A stretch of 64,000 nucleotides of DNA. Origin: Oryza sativa Japonica Group. Lineage: Eukaryota; Streptophyta; Magnoliopsida; Poales; Poaceae. Positions 1 to 12,700 of this stretch are shown here, piece by piece. Made by a program: the position numbers and the translations under genes. The notes beneath the pieces were generated by a model, which ran no database searches, was not told where the DNA came from, and worked only from the letters and a program-made list of their open reading frames with translations. Location: the NCBI RefSeq assembly GCF_034140825.1, contig NC_089043.1, positions 23,832,001 through 23,896,000 on the forward strand, written 5' to 3'. The first letter of the stretch is position 1; each line of letters starts with the position of its first letter.

Positions 1-272
1 GTTCTGTGCAGCGAGCCCAAGGCCGTCGCCTGCGTTGCGGCTTGTGTCGCCTTCGCTATCGTAGAGAGAGCATCACACGCTCAATGAATCTAAGAGCAAG
101 TACTGTACTAGCCAGTATAGGTTTACACACATGTGAATAAGAGAGAAGAGGTGAGAAGAAAAACGAGTTATAAATTTATATCTAGCTACAACCTGAGCTT
201 CAAGATATTACGTGAGTGTAATACGTAGACCAAAGTATTAATGGTGCGATATATAATTTATATAAAACTATT

Positions 273-400
273 GAGCGTGATCGGCAGTGCTGGCTGCTGC
301 AGCAGCTACGGCTGCGAGAGCTAAAAATCAGCTGCAGCAGCAGCAGCCAAAAAGGGCCATAGCCGTGATGGCTGCAGCAGCCAGCAGTTCCGATCAGCCC
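273..400. mobile_element. Short foldback MITE, hAT-like appearance
   Basis: Two GC-rich arms of about 40 bases form an imperfect inverted repeat: the left arm runs from 273 and the right arm ends at 400. Both contain GCTGGCTGCTGCAG and a TGATCGG block near the outer edge. The centre is rich in CAG triplets. No clean target duplication could be assigned, so the exact ends and superfamily are uncertain. Confidence 0.5.
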
Positions 401-1918
401 TATGAATAAGATATTTAGAGAGATCATATATGATATATTAATTTTTAAAGCTAGCAATTGGCTATACTTAATTCCTACTTCAACGATCATTGAGCAATGG
501 CCACCGCGCCAATACCGCTGCCACGGCGAAATAAGCCGCCACAACCGTGTAACAATACACCGGAACCTTGGACAACGTGGCCGCGAAACTGTCGACGAAG
601 CGCAAATGCTCGTGGGTGCCTCATCACCACCAAACTGGCGGTGCGGACGTTCACAGCCACGCAATAAGCCGTGCAGCAGACGTTGATCGAGCAAACATTT
701 CAGAATTAGTTTTTTACTCTGAGCAAGTGATGCATGTGCGTCAAACTCATCTATATCCATGCAGTACAATAATATTTCTTTATTTCGATATATATAATCA
801 GAATCAAAAGAAAAGGGAAAGAACAACAATTAATCAGTAATCACCAGGAAACTACTCGAAACTTAGCGAATGCGTCGTTGTTCTTCTTCATCCACGGCTC
901 AACCATTATTTCGAGTCGATTTGTTTGAATCTCCGGAAGATGAAAAATAAAGATAAAAATTAAACGTTTCACGTAAAACGAGGTGATACTAACGTATGAT
1001 TAATTAAGTTTTAATTATTACAAAACTTGAAAAATGGATTAATATGATATTTTATAGCAACTTTCATATAGAAAGTTTTTACACAAAACGCACCGTTTAA
1101 CAGTTTAAAAAACGTGCCACGATAATCCAAAATTTCATCCAACAGTTTGTTGGATAAACGAACGCTGCCAGAAGTCGGGAGATTAATAGGCAGCTTCTTC
1201 ATCCGTGGCTCAACCAACCATTTAGAAACAGAGCCGGCTGAACCATTTAGAAATATAGTCGATTTAAAAGCAACGTCAGAAGCTTAACCATGTAGAACAT
1301 AGTTAAGAGAGATTTTTATGTACATAGAGTGGGCCACTCGGCCCAGCTATTCAGAAACAGGGTCGGAACAGATTAGTAGGCATCATCTAACACGGGAATT
1401 TGCATCGTTAAAACATCTCGTGTTCCAAGCTAGGCAACGCAAGATGCCAAAATTAATCCACATTCATGAGCAAGTTTACTACTAGCGACGTCAGAATCAT
1501 CGCATCGACGCACACTTGATTTCTTCGACCAATTCATCAATGTGTAAGCACACACTCTGAGAAACGCCCACGGATAGCTAGCTCCACACTTGATTTCTTC
1601 GAGGTCTAACCTTTTTAATTATTCGATATTAGATCATTCCCTGTTATTCGTATTTTTTTAAGCGCGCACTCACTCTAGGTCATTAATATTTCCTATATTA
1701 ATATAAATCAGAAAAAAAAACAATATATCTTGATTAAATATAGACATTAATCTTCCTATTGCTTGTTCCGACATATATAAAACTTAGCAGTAACAAAAGG
1801 AATAAAAATGGGAGAAACAATCAATCCCAGAAACTACTACTTAAATTCCGATCAAAATTAGTCGTGAACGCCACGCCGCGCGCCACCGCCAAAGAGGCTT
1901 CACGTCGCCGTCGCGCGA
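401..1918. other. AT-rich intergenic DNA without a convincing gene
   Basis: Short open frames at 402-686 and 568-840 have no recognisable domain and no promoter or splice context. From about 930 to 1230 the sequence resembles the MITE family also seen at 17068-17309 and 50884-51127, sharing a GATTAATTAAGTTTTAATTA-like core and an ACACAAAACGCACCGTTTA-like block. No other feature is visible. Confidence 0.4.
930..1230. mobile_element. Eroded MITE of the 17-kb/51-kb family
   Basis: The stretch shares an ordered series of blocks with 17068-17309 and 50884-51127: a GATTAATTAA core, an ATTAATATGATATTTTATAG-like segment, a TATAGAAAG block and a CACCGTTTAACAG block. Terminal repeats and a target duplication are no longer clear here, so the boundaries are approximate. 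Confidence 0.4.
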
Positions 1919-2131
1919 TCACAACAATATGCACGCCGCCACCAAACACGACCCCAGAATCAACAGGAGAGACGCCGGAACACTCGCCGCCGTGGCCGCC
2001 GCGGAGTACCCGGCCGGCGGCGGCGGCGGCGCGCCACCGCCATCTCGCGCGCGGCGCGTCCTCCTCATCGCCGCCGACGTATTGGCTGAAGCAGACGCTG
2101 CAGCCACGCTACAGATGAGGATCGCCGACAT
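1919..2131 (-). CDS. Possible small membrane protein, 70 residues
   Basis: A 70-codon frame starts at ATG 2129-2131 and stops at 1919. The N-terminus is hydrophobic (MSAILICSVAAASASA), the middle is basic and proline-rich, and the last 18 residues (ASLLLILGSCLVAACILL) form a possible membrane segment ending in the cell interior or membrane. A TATAAAT box lies about 125 bases upstream on the same strand (2255-2261), a reasonable distance with a short leader. No family is recognised. A plus-strand frame (1929-2159) overlaps it completely and is an alternative in this GC-rich stretch. Either or both could be chance open frames. Confidence 0.3.
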   Translation of the reverse strand: MSAILICSVAAASASANTSAAMRRTRRARDGGGAPPPPPAGYSAAATAASVPASLLLILGSCLVAACILL

Positions 2132-2254
2132 GCTGACGGATGGATGGATCGATCGATGAAGAGCGTCCCAGAAATTCACGCGCCTTGATTGATTGATTTG
2201 CAACGCGAACCCTAAGCGATCTGTGGAGGAGGAGGAGCGCCCGCCGCTCGTAAG

Positions 2255-2261
2255 ATTTATA
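2255..2261 (-). promoter_or_regulatory. TATA box candidate upstream of the small ORF
   Basis: TATAAAT on the minus strand, about 125 bases before the ATG at 2131, in an otherwise GC-rich leader. Its use is inferred from position only. Confidence 0.3.
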
Positions 2262-2402
2262 CTGGGATGGATATCTCCCGCGCCGACTCGGAATCGATCA
2301 CGGTCGCGGGAACAAAGCCGAAGCCGAAACTCTATCTGATTGGCCCGCACGGCAATCCGAATAGGAATAAGTTCACTTTTAGGTCCACTCGCTTGCATGT
2401 TA

Positions 2403-2630
2403 CTCCCCGTCCCATTTTGCAGTCGCGGTTTCCGTGTCTAATATTTAATCGTTCGTATTATTTAAAATTTTTTTAAAAAAATAAGTTATACATAAAGTAC
2501 TATTTATGTCTTATCATCTAATAACAACAAAAATACAAGCAAATTTTGCCTAAAAGAATTTCAAATAAGATAAACGGTTAAACGTCGGACACAGAAAACT
2601 ACAGCTGCACTTAAAATGAAACGGAGGAAG
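2403..2630. mobile_element. Stowaway-like MITE
   Basis: It is flanked by TA on both sides (2401-2402 and 2631-2632). The left end CTCCCCGTCCCATTTTG and the right end AAAATGAAACGGAGGAAG are inverted relatives of the CTCCCTCCGTCC-type terminus common in grass Stowaway elements. The interior contains the CATAAAGTACTATTTATG block that recurs in the element near 50.7 kb. Confidence 0.6.
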
Positions 2631-3009
2631 TATATAAATAGTTATCAAAAAATAAAACAAAAATTTAACAACATAAATTAATATAAAATATATCACTCCA
2701 TGAATATGTAAGACTGTTTGGGCCGCACTGTATCACAACGTAGGCGTCATTTGAGTGAGACGACGGAGACTGAAAAAAAAAAGACTGAAATTGATGGACG
2801 AATTACTACTACAAAGTTTATTATTAAAAGTTGCCAAGAAAAAAGTGATTCCAAAATCTGAATCAGATAATAACATGGCGTAGTCAAGTTTTGTGGAATG
2901 GAACGCACAAATTTGCTATACAAAATTTTCGTACAAGTATGCCAGAAAGTTGCTCAATTCTCGCATAAGTCGTTACTATTATAAAAATTGAAGATGTTTT
3001 ACCTGTACT

Positions 3010-3170
3010 TTGGTACGTCATCCATATATAAGTCGGTTTTTATTTCGTTCGCTTTTGAAAATACATATCCGTATTTAAGTCGGTTTTTCAATTTGTTCGC
3101 TTTTGAAAATACATATCCATATTTGAGTCAGTTTTTAAGTATTTGAGTCGGTTTTTAAGTTCGTTCTCTT
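3010..3170. repeat. Short imperfect tandem repeats with TCGGTTTTT core
   Basis: About three irregular units of roughly 50 bases repeat AAGTCGGTTTTT followed by TTCGTTCGCTTTTGAAAATAC. The region is AT-rich and non-coding. Confidence 0.55.
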
Positions 3171-3185
3171 TTGAAAATACAAAAA

Positions 3186-3400
3186 GAGTCGTATAAGAAA
3201 ACTCGCATACTAACTTTAGACAAACGGACTCCTAACTGCAGCTCATGATTTTCTAAAAATATATATATATCCAAGTGAATTCCAATTTAATACAGAATGA
3301 GTCGTATAAGAAAACTCACGTGCTAACTTTAGACAAACGGACTCCTAACTGCAGCTCATGATTTTCTAAAAATATATATATATCCAAACGAATTCCAGCA
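3186..3400. repeat. 113-base tandem duplication
   Basis: Two head-to-tail copies start with GAGTCGTATAAGAAAACTC at 3186 and at 3299. They are nearly identical through an ATATATATATCCAA tract. High identity suggests a recent duplication. No coding potential is seen. Confidence 0.7.
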
Positions 3401-3455
3401 GTCAATTTCATCTTAACTAAACCATATAACCATAATAAGATTTAAACTAAACCAT

Positions 3456-3594
3456 GGATGTGTTTAGTTGAGCCCAAAGTTTGGATTTTGGTTGAAATTG
3501 AAGATGATGTGACTGAAAAGTTGTGTGTATGACAGGTTGATGTGATGGAAAAGGACTGAAGTTTAGATCCAAACTTTGGATCTAAACATAGCCC
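3456..3594. mobile_element. Tourist-like MITE
   Basis: The left end GGATGTGTTTAGTTGAGCC and the right end (inverted GGGCTATGTTTAGATCC) make terminal inverted repeats, and both carry CCAAAGTTTGGA just inside. CAT flanks both ends. A separate direct repeat CCATATAACCATAATAAGAT is present on each side (about 3423 and 3593), so the neighbourhood was also duplicated. Confidence 0.55.
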
Positions 3595-4048
3595 ATATAA
3601 CCATAATAAGATATAAATAGATTTTACCTGTTACAACGCATGGGCTTTTTTCTAGTTAAAAGAAAAAAAATTTGTTTCAAACAGTGTCTAAGATCCAATG
3701 CAGCGCACAGGGCTGAATCCACATCCATTCACGAGCAAGTTTACTATGAACATCAAAATCGCACATGATTCACAAAGTCTGAACATCAATGCAGATCAGC
3801 AAGTATCAGCTCGACATTACCAAACAATCTTACTTGCATGGACTATCTACACAAAAGATGTGGGGAGCTTTAGTTACAGCGGCAAATGTAGACCAATGCA
3901 AATACTAGAAAGAGCATCGTAGCATAGCCAAGCCCTTTACTACTGTTACTACTACTAGTGCTATCAATAATAACTCAAGATGCAACATGCACATGGTGTA
4001 TAGCAGCAGCTTGGAGAAGCTTTGTGCTGCTGAAGATGGATGGCAGGC

Positions 4049-7000
4049 TTAGTGCACCGAGTGACAGCAAATGAACGGCATCCATGGCTGCTTCCTTGCT
4101 TTGGATTTCTTCTCAGCATTGTTCTCGGGCAATCTTGCTGGGGAGCTCCAGAATTTGTTGTCATCAGCACCAGGTTTTGGGGACCCGGACTTGGCCGACG
4201 ATGAGTCGTCCTTCGATACTCGGCGCCTGAATGACAAAACACGCTCCTTGGCAGTGGTTTTCTTTTCTTTCGTCTCCACACTCGCCTCGGCTAGGAGCAC
4301 CTTGAGAGGGACATGAACTCTTTCTGAACTCTGCTTCGCTACTGTGGGAGAGATGCCTTCCTTCTGCTTGTTTCCCTCCTGGACAGCTGGGTCTTCAGTT
4401 TGGTTCTTTTCTTCAGCATTAGATGTGTTTTGTATGGTGTTCATCTCCTTTGAGGAAGTATCTTGAGCTTGATTCTTGGCATTCATCTCCTCTGTGCTTG
4501 TGTCGTAACTCTGCTTCTTGTTGTCAGCATTATCTGATTTACATTCTGTCTTTGCACTGGTGTCTTCAGTCTGATTCTCCGCATCAGCATTTTCCAAGCT
4601 CCCTACTGCTGGCACTCCCTTAGCACCAGTACCTTCAACGTTTTCCCTTTCTTCTATGTTTTGTAGAGCACTCGTTTCCCTCGAAACAGTGTCAGCAGCC
4701 TGCTTCTTTTCAGCGTCATCTATGTGCTGCATTGCATTCCTCTCTGCACTCGTGTCATCAGTCAACTTCTCTTCTTCAACATTGTCTGCTTTCAGTATTG
4801 AATTCATCTCCTTCACACTAGTGCCTTCGGTCTCTTTCTTTTCTTCAACATTATCTTCACTAAGTGATGCAGTCATATCCTTGGTGCTTATGTCTTCAAG
4901 TGGCGTCTTCTCGTTACCATCATTCTTGAGAGCATTGATATCCTGAGAAGTAGGCATTGTGCTAAACTCTGCTGGAAGAAATACTTCAGATGGCACAAAA
5001 TTGATGCCACTTGTAGGCTCCCCGTCTTCCTGTCTGCTATTGTTCACTGAGGCATCATGCAAGGAAATGTTCTTCGCAGGATCAGAAGTGCTACTGACAG
5101 ACACATCCTCTGTGCCAACTGCAGGTTCATTTCCACAGGTACTTGAGATAGCTGGTACACGATCACCTGCCAGAAATGAGCAACAAATTTCAGTGACTGA
5201 TACCATGTAATCAAAACTAGTAACGTCTGCTAGAAGAAAGTCATACAGTAACATTGGAATAGGGAGAATTGAAACGATTTTAACATATGACAATACAGAG
5301 CAACTAGCTCTGTATTCACAATCATTTTACCATTATCCACTATTCTCTCCAGAGGTGATAACAAGGCAACATGTGCCATGCAAAGAGAGGAAAACTATGA
5401 TAAAAGTTGTTTGTACAGTAGCCATCCCCAAGAAAATACTGCTAACAAGATTAGGATTTAAAAGTCTACTGTGAATTCCAGCAAGCAAGTGAAGCCATCG
5501 TCATGACTCGTGAGTGAGCATTTATGCAGGAAGTAGTACATATAATTTAAGAATCTACCGCTGTTGATTTAACTTCTTTATATCCATGTAAGGCACTAAA
5601 GCAGAATATCATTTGCCTGAACACCTTAACCACGTGACATTTTAGATAAATTCCCTCCACAGCTTAGCATTTTTACCAATTTTCTTTAAAAACCAAACAA
5701 ACATGTACAGGCTGTCAAATAAAAGCTAGACTAAAGCATATATAGCCTGGACGCATTAAATTTCAGCAATGAATTAACGACATTAAAAAACATACAGCAG
5801 AAATAGAATTACTGGCTTGTACATAATCCACGGTAAAACAATCCTAACCTGAGATGACAAATTGCTGGCCTTCAGCAATGCTAGTTTGGTCCACAATTAT
5901 CAGCTGATCCAATGGCAGAGGTGTAAAGTCAACTTGCAGCTTTGATTCAGCAACATTTTGTGCTTCCGAATGGTAATTCTCAGTTGGAAGCTCAAATAAG
6001 TCGTCGCTCCTGGTATCATCTAGAATGAACGGATTCTTTGTGGACACTTGATCCATTAGTAAGGCAACATGCTGACTTGCAGAGACCTGGCCTATAATAG
6101 GAACCTCAGGGCCAATCTCTTTGCTGCAGACCACCTCTTCTGATAATCCATTAGGCTTCTCTACAGAAGGATTTTCATCTGCTTTATCAACCAACTCGAC
6201 ATGTTGTGGGTTCTCCTCACAAGAAAAACCCAACTCACTGCCCTTCGCTTTGATGCCTTCACTACAAATATCTTCATCATCAGAACCCCACATGCTATCC
6301 ATATTAGTAACAACATGGTCACTCTGATGACCATCTAAAGAACATACTGAATTACCCAGGAACGGATTCTCAACAGGCAGCTGGGCATCTAAAGTATCTT
6401 TAACACACTTGTACTGTGAAGAGCAATCTGTCAAGGTATTTACAGCATTGGTGAGCTTCAGTTGATCTTCAGTTTGCACAAAGTCAATTCTGGAATTTTC
6501 TGTTACAGATTCAGCATTGGCTGATCCTGCTTTTTCTTCCAAACTTGGTGATACTTCAGATATGATGTGCAGAGCATCCATGCTATCTTCCATCAAGCTT
6601 TCAACCATTATGGGACTTGTAGATTGGGATGTTAGGTCAGAAATAAATGAAGTTGAACCATTCACATCACCAATAAACTCAGATGTCTTATCAGGTTTGC
6701 TGTCAACAATATATGTATTATCACTGTGAACATTAACTGAGAATTCATCTGAACTCTCAAGCATCACAGTAGGCTCAACTTCTTTTCCAACTATGGATTC
6801 ACCAGATAAATTAGTCATATTGGGTTGTCCTGATAACTGATCTTTCGATACTCCATCCATTTCCACAGAAATTTCATTTGCTGCTACACTTGCTGCTGGT
6901 GAAACACTATCCAAATTCTTAATTTCTTCAATAGAAAAATCTGACTTATGTGCTACTGCTGCACCAACTTCAGAATCTGGTTGATGAAGAAAAGGAGACG

Positions 7001-9613
7001 CGTCCTGGTACTCATCAAGACTATCTTCTCGTTCAGCCGGACGTCCAACTGCAAGTGGTGAAATTTCAGAGTAATGTTCTGCAACTTAATTTTGACTTCA
7101 TTGGTGCAAGGCCTTCATAAGTTAGTTTTCATACCTTCTTTTGAAATTTCATCAGAATGACTTGCGCAATTAATCACACCAGCTTCACTGCAGTAACCAG
7201 TGATGACTTGAACTCCGGTAACGTTTGGAGAAGCATGTTCTATTAAAGAATCAAACCAACACATTGTTAGATGAACTAAAACATGAAATAATAAGTAACG
7301 TGGAAAAGAACACTTATTAGTGAAACAAAGGATGGCAGGAATGATCAAAAACAACTCAAAAGCATTAATATTTTACTAGGATTGTCAGCATAATAAATCA
7401 GTAACCATTAAAGGTGTTTCCAATAAAAGCATGGAAGGATACAAAAGACTAGACGAAGTAACAGGAAATGTTAAGAACTCATGCTAAGTTATTGTGGAAA
7501 AGGATATGTTCTAATAAGTTAATAACGTGAGCTATACTAGGTTATTGGGAGAAAATGTCTCTAAATTCCTGATGTGCACCAAAATTAGCTTGTGGACATA
7601 GGGAGTTATTACTAACAGAAACTAAAGAGTGTAAATAAGACCCATAAAAGCTATTTTTATTGCGTAGGTTTATTTCCTAATATATTTAGTATTTCCACAG
7701 TAGCACTCTTTCCACTGTCATTATTTGCTAATAGGAGCAAAATGAGAGGTTTCACAGAAGACAATAAAAAATCACCGCAAAAGGTGGAAAGACTGTACAC
7801 ACCTATTTCATAATTTACTATTCACAGAAGACTGTACACGCCTAATTCATAATTTGATTAATAACACAGTCTTAAGTAACTGCTGCACAAGTTTGCCCTA
7901 GCTAACTTTATATTGATATAGAGGACTAACCCTGAAAATCGGGCCCATAAAACAATTGAAAGACGAGTTTGCTGTAAATAGTATAATGGGATTGCAGTCA
8001 TTAGAAACTTAGCAGCATAATGACTCCAGAATTAATGGACGATACTACATAACAGCATGGCCACAGACCTTTAAAAAAACATGGACTAGTCACAACAATT
8101 AGGTAATAAATTACAGAAACTCATGTCAACACCCTGAATGATCTGTCCAAGTAGATGACTTCACAGTATTATAATAAGGATACAACCAAAATTTCAAGAG
8201 ACATGCATCCACATAAGGAGACTAAACAATTCAGCATAGCAAACCAAACGCACATGTCACTAGGATAGCATGTGGTGTAAGACCATGTGTAGGAAGACAG
8301 CTTCTAAGCTATCTTACCTACCAACAAGAGTAATGACAGATATGTCGGATATTTAGCATGAAAGATGTACCAAGAAACCAACAAATCAGTTCACCTTGTC
8401 TGACTGCCAGTTTCGAGAAAGAATCCGATGAAGTATATGACCACAAAGACAAGCAAAGGCTTCTTACTGCTGACTAACATTACCAAGCCACCAACTTGCC
8501 GTGAAACACGGAGAGATAATCTAGGTGCTAGACGGTGGAAGGAACACTTGAATCTCAGTGATTAGCTTTACTACTTTATTTAACACTCAACACCAAGTGA
8601 CTCAGCAAAGTTCAGATCTACAGTTTGCAAGTCAGAAAAACAATTCACTCCAACTATTTCTACATCATTCTCACACAAGTATCTCTCCAACTCCAAAGAA
8701 AACAAGAAAGTACCAATGCTTTCAGCTTTAATGCTAACCAAGAACCACACGGACCTTTACTCCAGTACCCCAGAACAGTACCATCTCACTATGCCATGTG
8801 AGTTTCCTGTCCCTCTCCAAGGGGGGGACTGATGAGCAAAAGGCAGCCATACTTTTTGCCTTTTTCAGCCTCTCTAGCAACAAACCAAGCAAGACAACAA
8901 AAAGCACAACGTTGCACGCAGCAGAAGCAAAGCTTATGAAAGATTGCGGATTTAGTTAGCAGCAATCATCGCGATCTATCATCGATTTTGTCAGCTCTCA
9001 CATCTCACAATGCAAGCAGGCAAAATCAAGGATAATTGCAACGAACCCCACACGAAAACCTCGAATTTAATATAGCACACGAGATTGAGCGGTAAACGAA
9101 AAGGCAACAAAGAAAAATTACCAGCAAGATACACGAGATAGATTGAGCGGTAAACGAGAAAGCAAGAAAGAAAATTACCGATGAAAAAAAATACTAGAGA
9201 TTATACCTGCAATCTCCTTCACCTCCACCAAATCAGCATCTCCTCTCGCAGATCCGAGCGATGGAGAGCCTGCATTCCCCTCCGACTCACCTCCTCCTGC
9301 TCTAACTGCAGCGAACACGAACGCGCGAAACCATCAAAAACCCAAGAACCCGAGACAACCCAATCCAAGGAGAAGCACACCAAATATAAACCGTACCTGG
9401 CAGGAGCCCCTCCCCCGCATTGCGCTCCATGTCGGCGTCCACCTCCTCCCCCTCCTCCCGCTCGTCCGCGGCCGGCGCCTTCCCGCAGTTCTTCCGGTGG
9501 GAGCGGCGGAGCTTCGCGCTAGGGTTCGCGTTGGGGTACTGGTACCCGCACACGTGGCAGAGGTGCCCCCCGCTCAGTGCCTCCTTCCCCTTCCTCCCCT
9601 CCTCCCCCTCCAT
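4049..9613 (-). CDS. C2HC zinc-finger protein with long acidic tail, 922 residues
   Basis: Five exons on the minus strand (9613-9397, 9305-9207, 7239-7135, 7078-5849, 5166-4049) join in a consistent phase, every intron being phase 1. The N-terminus has one compact zinc finger, C19-x2-C22-x16-H39-x3-C43, with a basic helix; it could bind DNA, RNA or a protein. The rest is acidic, Ser/Thr/Glu-rich and probably disordered. Exon 4 encodes several NPF(L/I)-type segments. Exon 5 encodes about eight degenerate repeats around residues 640-820, built on DTSxKEMN...DNVEEKxxTE, and ends in a basic Lys/Arg-rich stretch. I chose the first ATG of the GC-rich first exon. The protein is probably nuclear, but its function is not recognised. 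Intron 2 is long (about 2 kb). Nothing in the exons looks broken. Confidence 0.85.
7240..9206 (-). other. Long second intron of the zinc-finger gene
   Basis: About 2 kb of AT-rich DNA separate exons 2 and 3. I see no coding frame, terminal inverted repeats or polymerase fragments in it. A small direct repeat (ATTCACAGAAGACTGTACAC-like) occurs near 7800-7850. The donor is GTATAATC and the acceptor is TTCTTTAATAG. Confidence 0.6.
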
Positions 9614-9773
9614 TGATATGCCCCCCCACTCCCCTCCCCTTCTCCGCTTCTCGCCAATGGCGGCGGTGACCGGCGACGACGACGACTCGACGGCGGCGAA
9701 TGCGGCGGCGGCGGCGGCGGCGATGGATGGAAGAAGAAAGAGGTTACTACTAAACTCCTCCTCCTTTTAGAGG

Positions 9774-12700
9774 CGGGGGGTTTGGAGTAAAGCCCACCGC
9801 GACGTGGAGCTCTACCCAAACCCGCTCCAAGAGTATGACGTGTGGGGCCACCTCTAGGTGGGGCCGTCACGTCAGTGGGCGTGTGGGTCAGCCCGGGCCG
9901 TGCCGCAATCAATGCGGCCCATGTGCGCCGCGTGTGTGCGTGCGTGAGCGCGAAAATTTTTCGCTGGGGTTATATATTTTTTTAGGGCACTTCGTGGAGG
10001 GAAAACTTACGTGGGACCCACCTGTAAGAGACACGCACGTCTCGGCGGGGGTGAAACGTGGCGGGAGATCTGGCCGTCCGACGTGGGGGTGATGGACGGC
10101 TGAGGATGTGGGTGAACCGGCCAGCGAGCCCGTGAAGGTGGGGCTCCACTAAAATGATGCGTTTGCCTTTTGTTTCTTTTTGTTCGCTGAGGTTTTTGAT
10201 GTGCTTTTCACTCTTTCCAATGGAGTCAGGATAACTTAATTAGGAGTTTTAATATACTAGAATTAGTGAGTACTAAATTCTTTGCAAAATGTGAGGTTCA
10301 GTGGTGCATTATTTTATGGATTAGTGGAATAATCTTGGATTCTGAAATTTGTGTTTGCCTGTTGTTGTGTTGGTAATTTGCATTGGGAGTTCATCTAGAG
10401 CAAATGAGCTTGTTTGGCCTGCAGATTACTCATTGCACAGTTTGACGTGTTGCTTAAAAATGGCACTTGATTGATTTGCAATTTTGAGAGCGCCATCTAT
10501 TTCTCATGATATCCACTGCTGCTGGCCCATCATGAACTAGTTCATGGCACTTGTACCCCTTTTTCTTTGCAACTTTTCAGATAAATGGCTTTGAAATCTA
10601 TCTTTGCAGTAGCTGTGTTTTTGCTGGAAAAGCACAAACTTTGATCTGATTTAATCATCGTCTTGATTGGATCAGGAGCAGGGGTAGTAGCCAGGAGTAG
10701 GAATTTTCACAGGGCAATCAGTGCAGCCATGTGTGCTGTGCTCAGCATGATTAATGACAAAGGTACCATGAGATTTTCCGGAATGGGTGCAGTGTGCTCT
10801 ATTTCTGCAGGAGTCATTAGATAATAATAACAACAATGTGTCAAACTGTCAATGTCCAACTCTTCTTTTTTTTTCAATTAATGCTTAACTGCTCACTGAC
10901 CTGGAATCACAGAACAAAAATGATGGCTCTCTAATCCTGAGAAAGGTAGTTCCCAACCAACACCACACTAATCTCGTTGAACACCACCATAATCTAGTAA
11001 GCTACGGCAGCAAATGTGTGTGTTGGTATCTAGCTAGCTAGCTACCGGACTTTAGCTCACTTGCAAGTAATTTGTGCTCTTTTCTTGTTGCAGGTATAAG
11101 TGTGTTGGAGCTTTAAGAAGCTATCTATGGCTACACATCTATCCATCTCTACATCTGTCTATTGTCTAGCTTAGCTAGCAGTTGAAGTGGCTGAGGTGGT
11201 TATCCAATTTTTCTTTTAAGAAAACATAAACCCAAATCACCAGTCATCAGTCATCACCAATTCACCATCTCATGATTATCTCCATCTCAAGCAATGCATG
11301 TTTGCGAACTCATTATCTAAAAAAAAAACTACAAGAATACCCCCTCCAATATCGAATAACCGACACCGTTGATTACAGCCGTGTTGAATTTATGATATTA
11401 CACACTTTGATAGAATAACATATTTTCAACATTTATAAATTTTATAGAAAAAAGAAAAAATAAACTTGAATAGTATAAGTGCCAATTATTTCAGAACGCA
11501 ATAAGTACGTTTGTAAGACGTAGTGATGCAATTGCAGCCATTGCATTTTGCAGCTTATGGTGAAGTGAAGTGGACAGGTAACCCCCTTGGTCATTATACC
11601 GGCCACTATAGGCAATTAGGCAGTAGCAAAGATAGATCTCTCGCATGGTCGGAGGAATCTCTGAATCTTAACACCTACGCCAAGCAAAGCCAACCATATC
11701 CTCACCATTAGTTTGTTCTTGTAGTGGTAGTTATCTCTGCAATCAGAAGCTGCTTCTTTCGTCGGCTGTTTTTCTCTCTCTTTTTTAATCACATTTTCTT
11801 CCAGCTGTGACGACAACAACAAAAAACTTTGGTCGTGAGAGTGAGATTCAGAGATGGATAGATCATCATAGGGTGGCAGTTAGGGTTTATAAAACCGACA
11901 AAAACCAACCAGTTTTCACTAAAAAACTGCACTTCCAAGCCGGCTCGAGAATAGAAACCGCTCGTTTCCTAGTAAAGTTTTTATAAAAATCAAACTGTTT
12001 TTTAAATACAAAATTTGACCAGATTTTACATGGAGCCATTGGTTTTGAAGCGTTTTTTTTTCATGAAAACCGAAAAAAAATCGGTGGATGTTGCTGTCGA
12101 GTAACTGACAAGCAGTACAGTGCAGTTAGAGGCACAGAGAAGGAAAAAAAAAGGTCTTTGAGATGTAAATGTGCGTGATCTCTCTGCAGCGCACGGACAG
12201 AGCAGTAACAGTCGCTGTGTGAGCTGAGTCACTCGCCGATGTAAATGGCCCTATTCTGCTCATGTCCTTGTTGAACCAATCGTAGTGGCCAGTGTGACAA
12301 AGGAAAGGGCATGAATATTCCATGTTTTTTTTTGGCTGAAACACCGATCACATGTACTACTGAAATTCAGCTTGGCAATTTTAACTGAATTGATTTGTCT
12401 TTTTTGGCCTTGCTATAGTTACTAGTAGTACTTGTTCTTAAGAGAAGTGTTACACTCAAAGATTCTTTTTGTTTGAAAATATAAAAGATTCTTTTTAAAT
12501 AACTTGCGTACATCAAAATATTTCTGTAGATGATGTGCAAACTATTAAAAGATATTACAAAAAAAAAACTAAAACTCGAAGGATGAGTGACACAGTACAA
12601 CACCATCCTTGTAGACGGGCCGTGTGGCAGAACTGCTACTCCTAGCTCGGTTGCAGAGGCAGGTGCAGGCCCATGTATGGCCCATGTGAGGCCCATGCAG

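Noticed and set aside
1-87. Partial coding end of a gene cut by the left window edge
   Set aside because: Frame 1 is open for 28 codons to a TGA (contains AVACVAACVAFAIVERASHA), but this is too short to distinguish from chance and has no recognisable domain.
200-840. Open frames of 209, 94 and 90 codons
   Set aside because: They cross a foldback MITE, have mixed low-complexity composition and overlap each other on both strands without any signal.
3186-3400. CRISPR-like or satellite array
   Set aside because: There are only two copies with no spacers, in a plant nuclear context. It is a simple tandem duplication.
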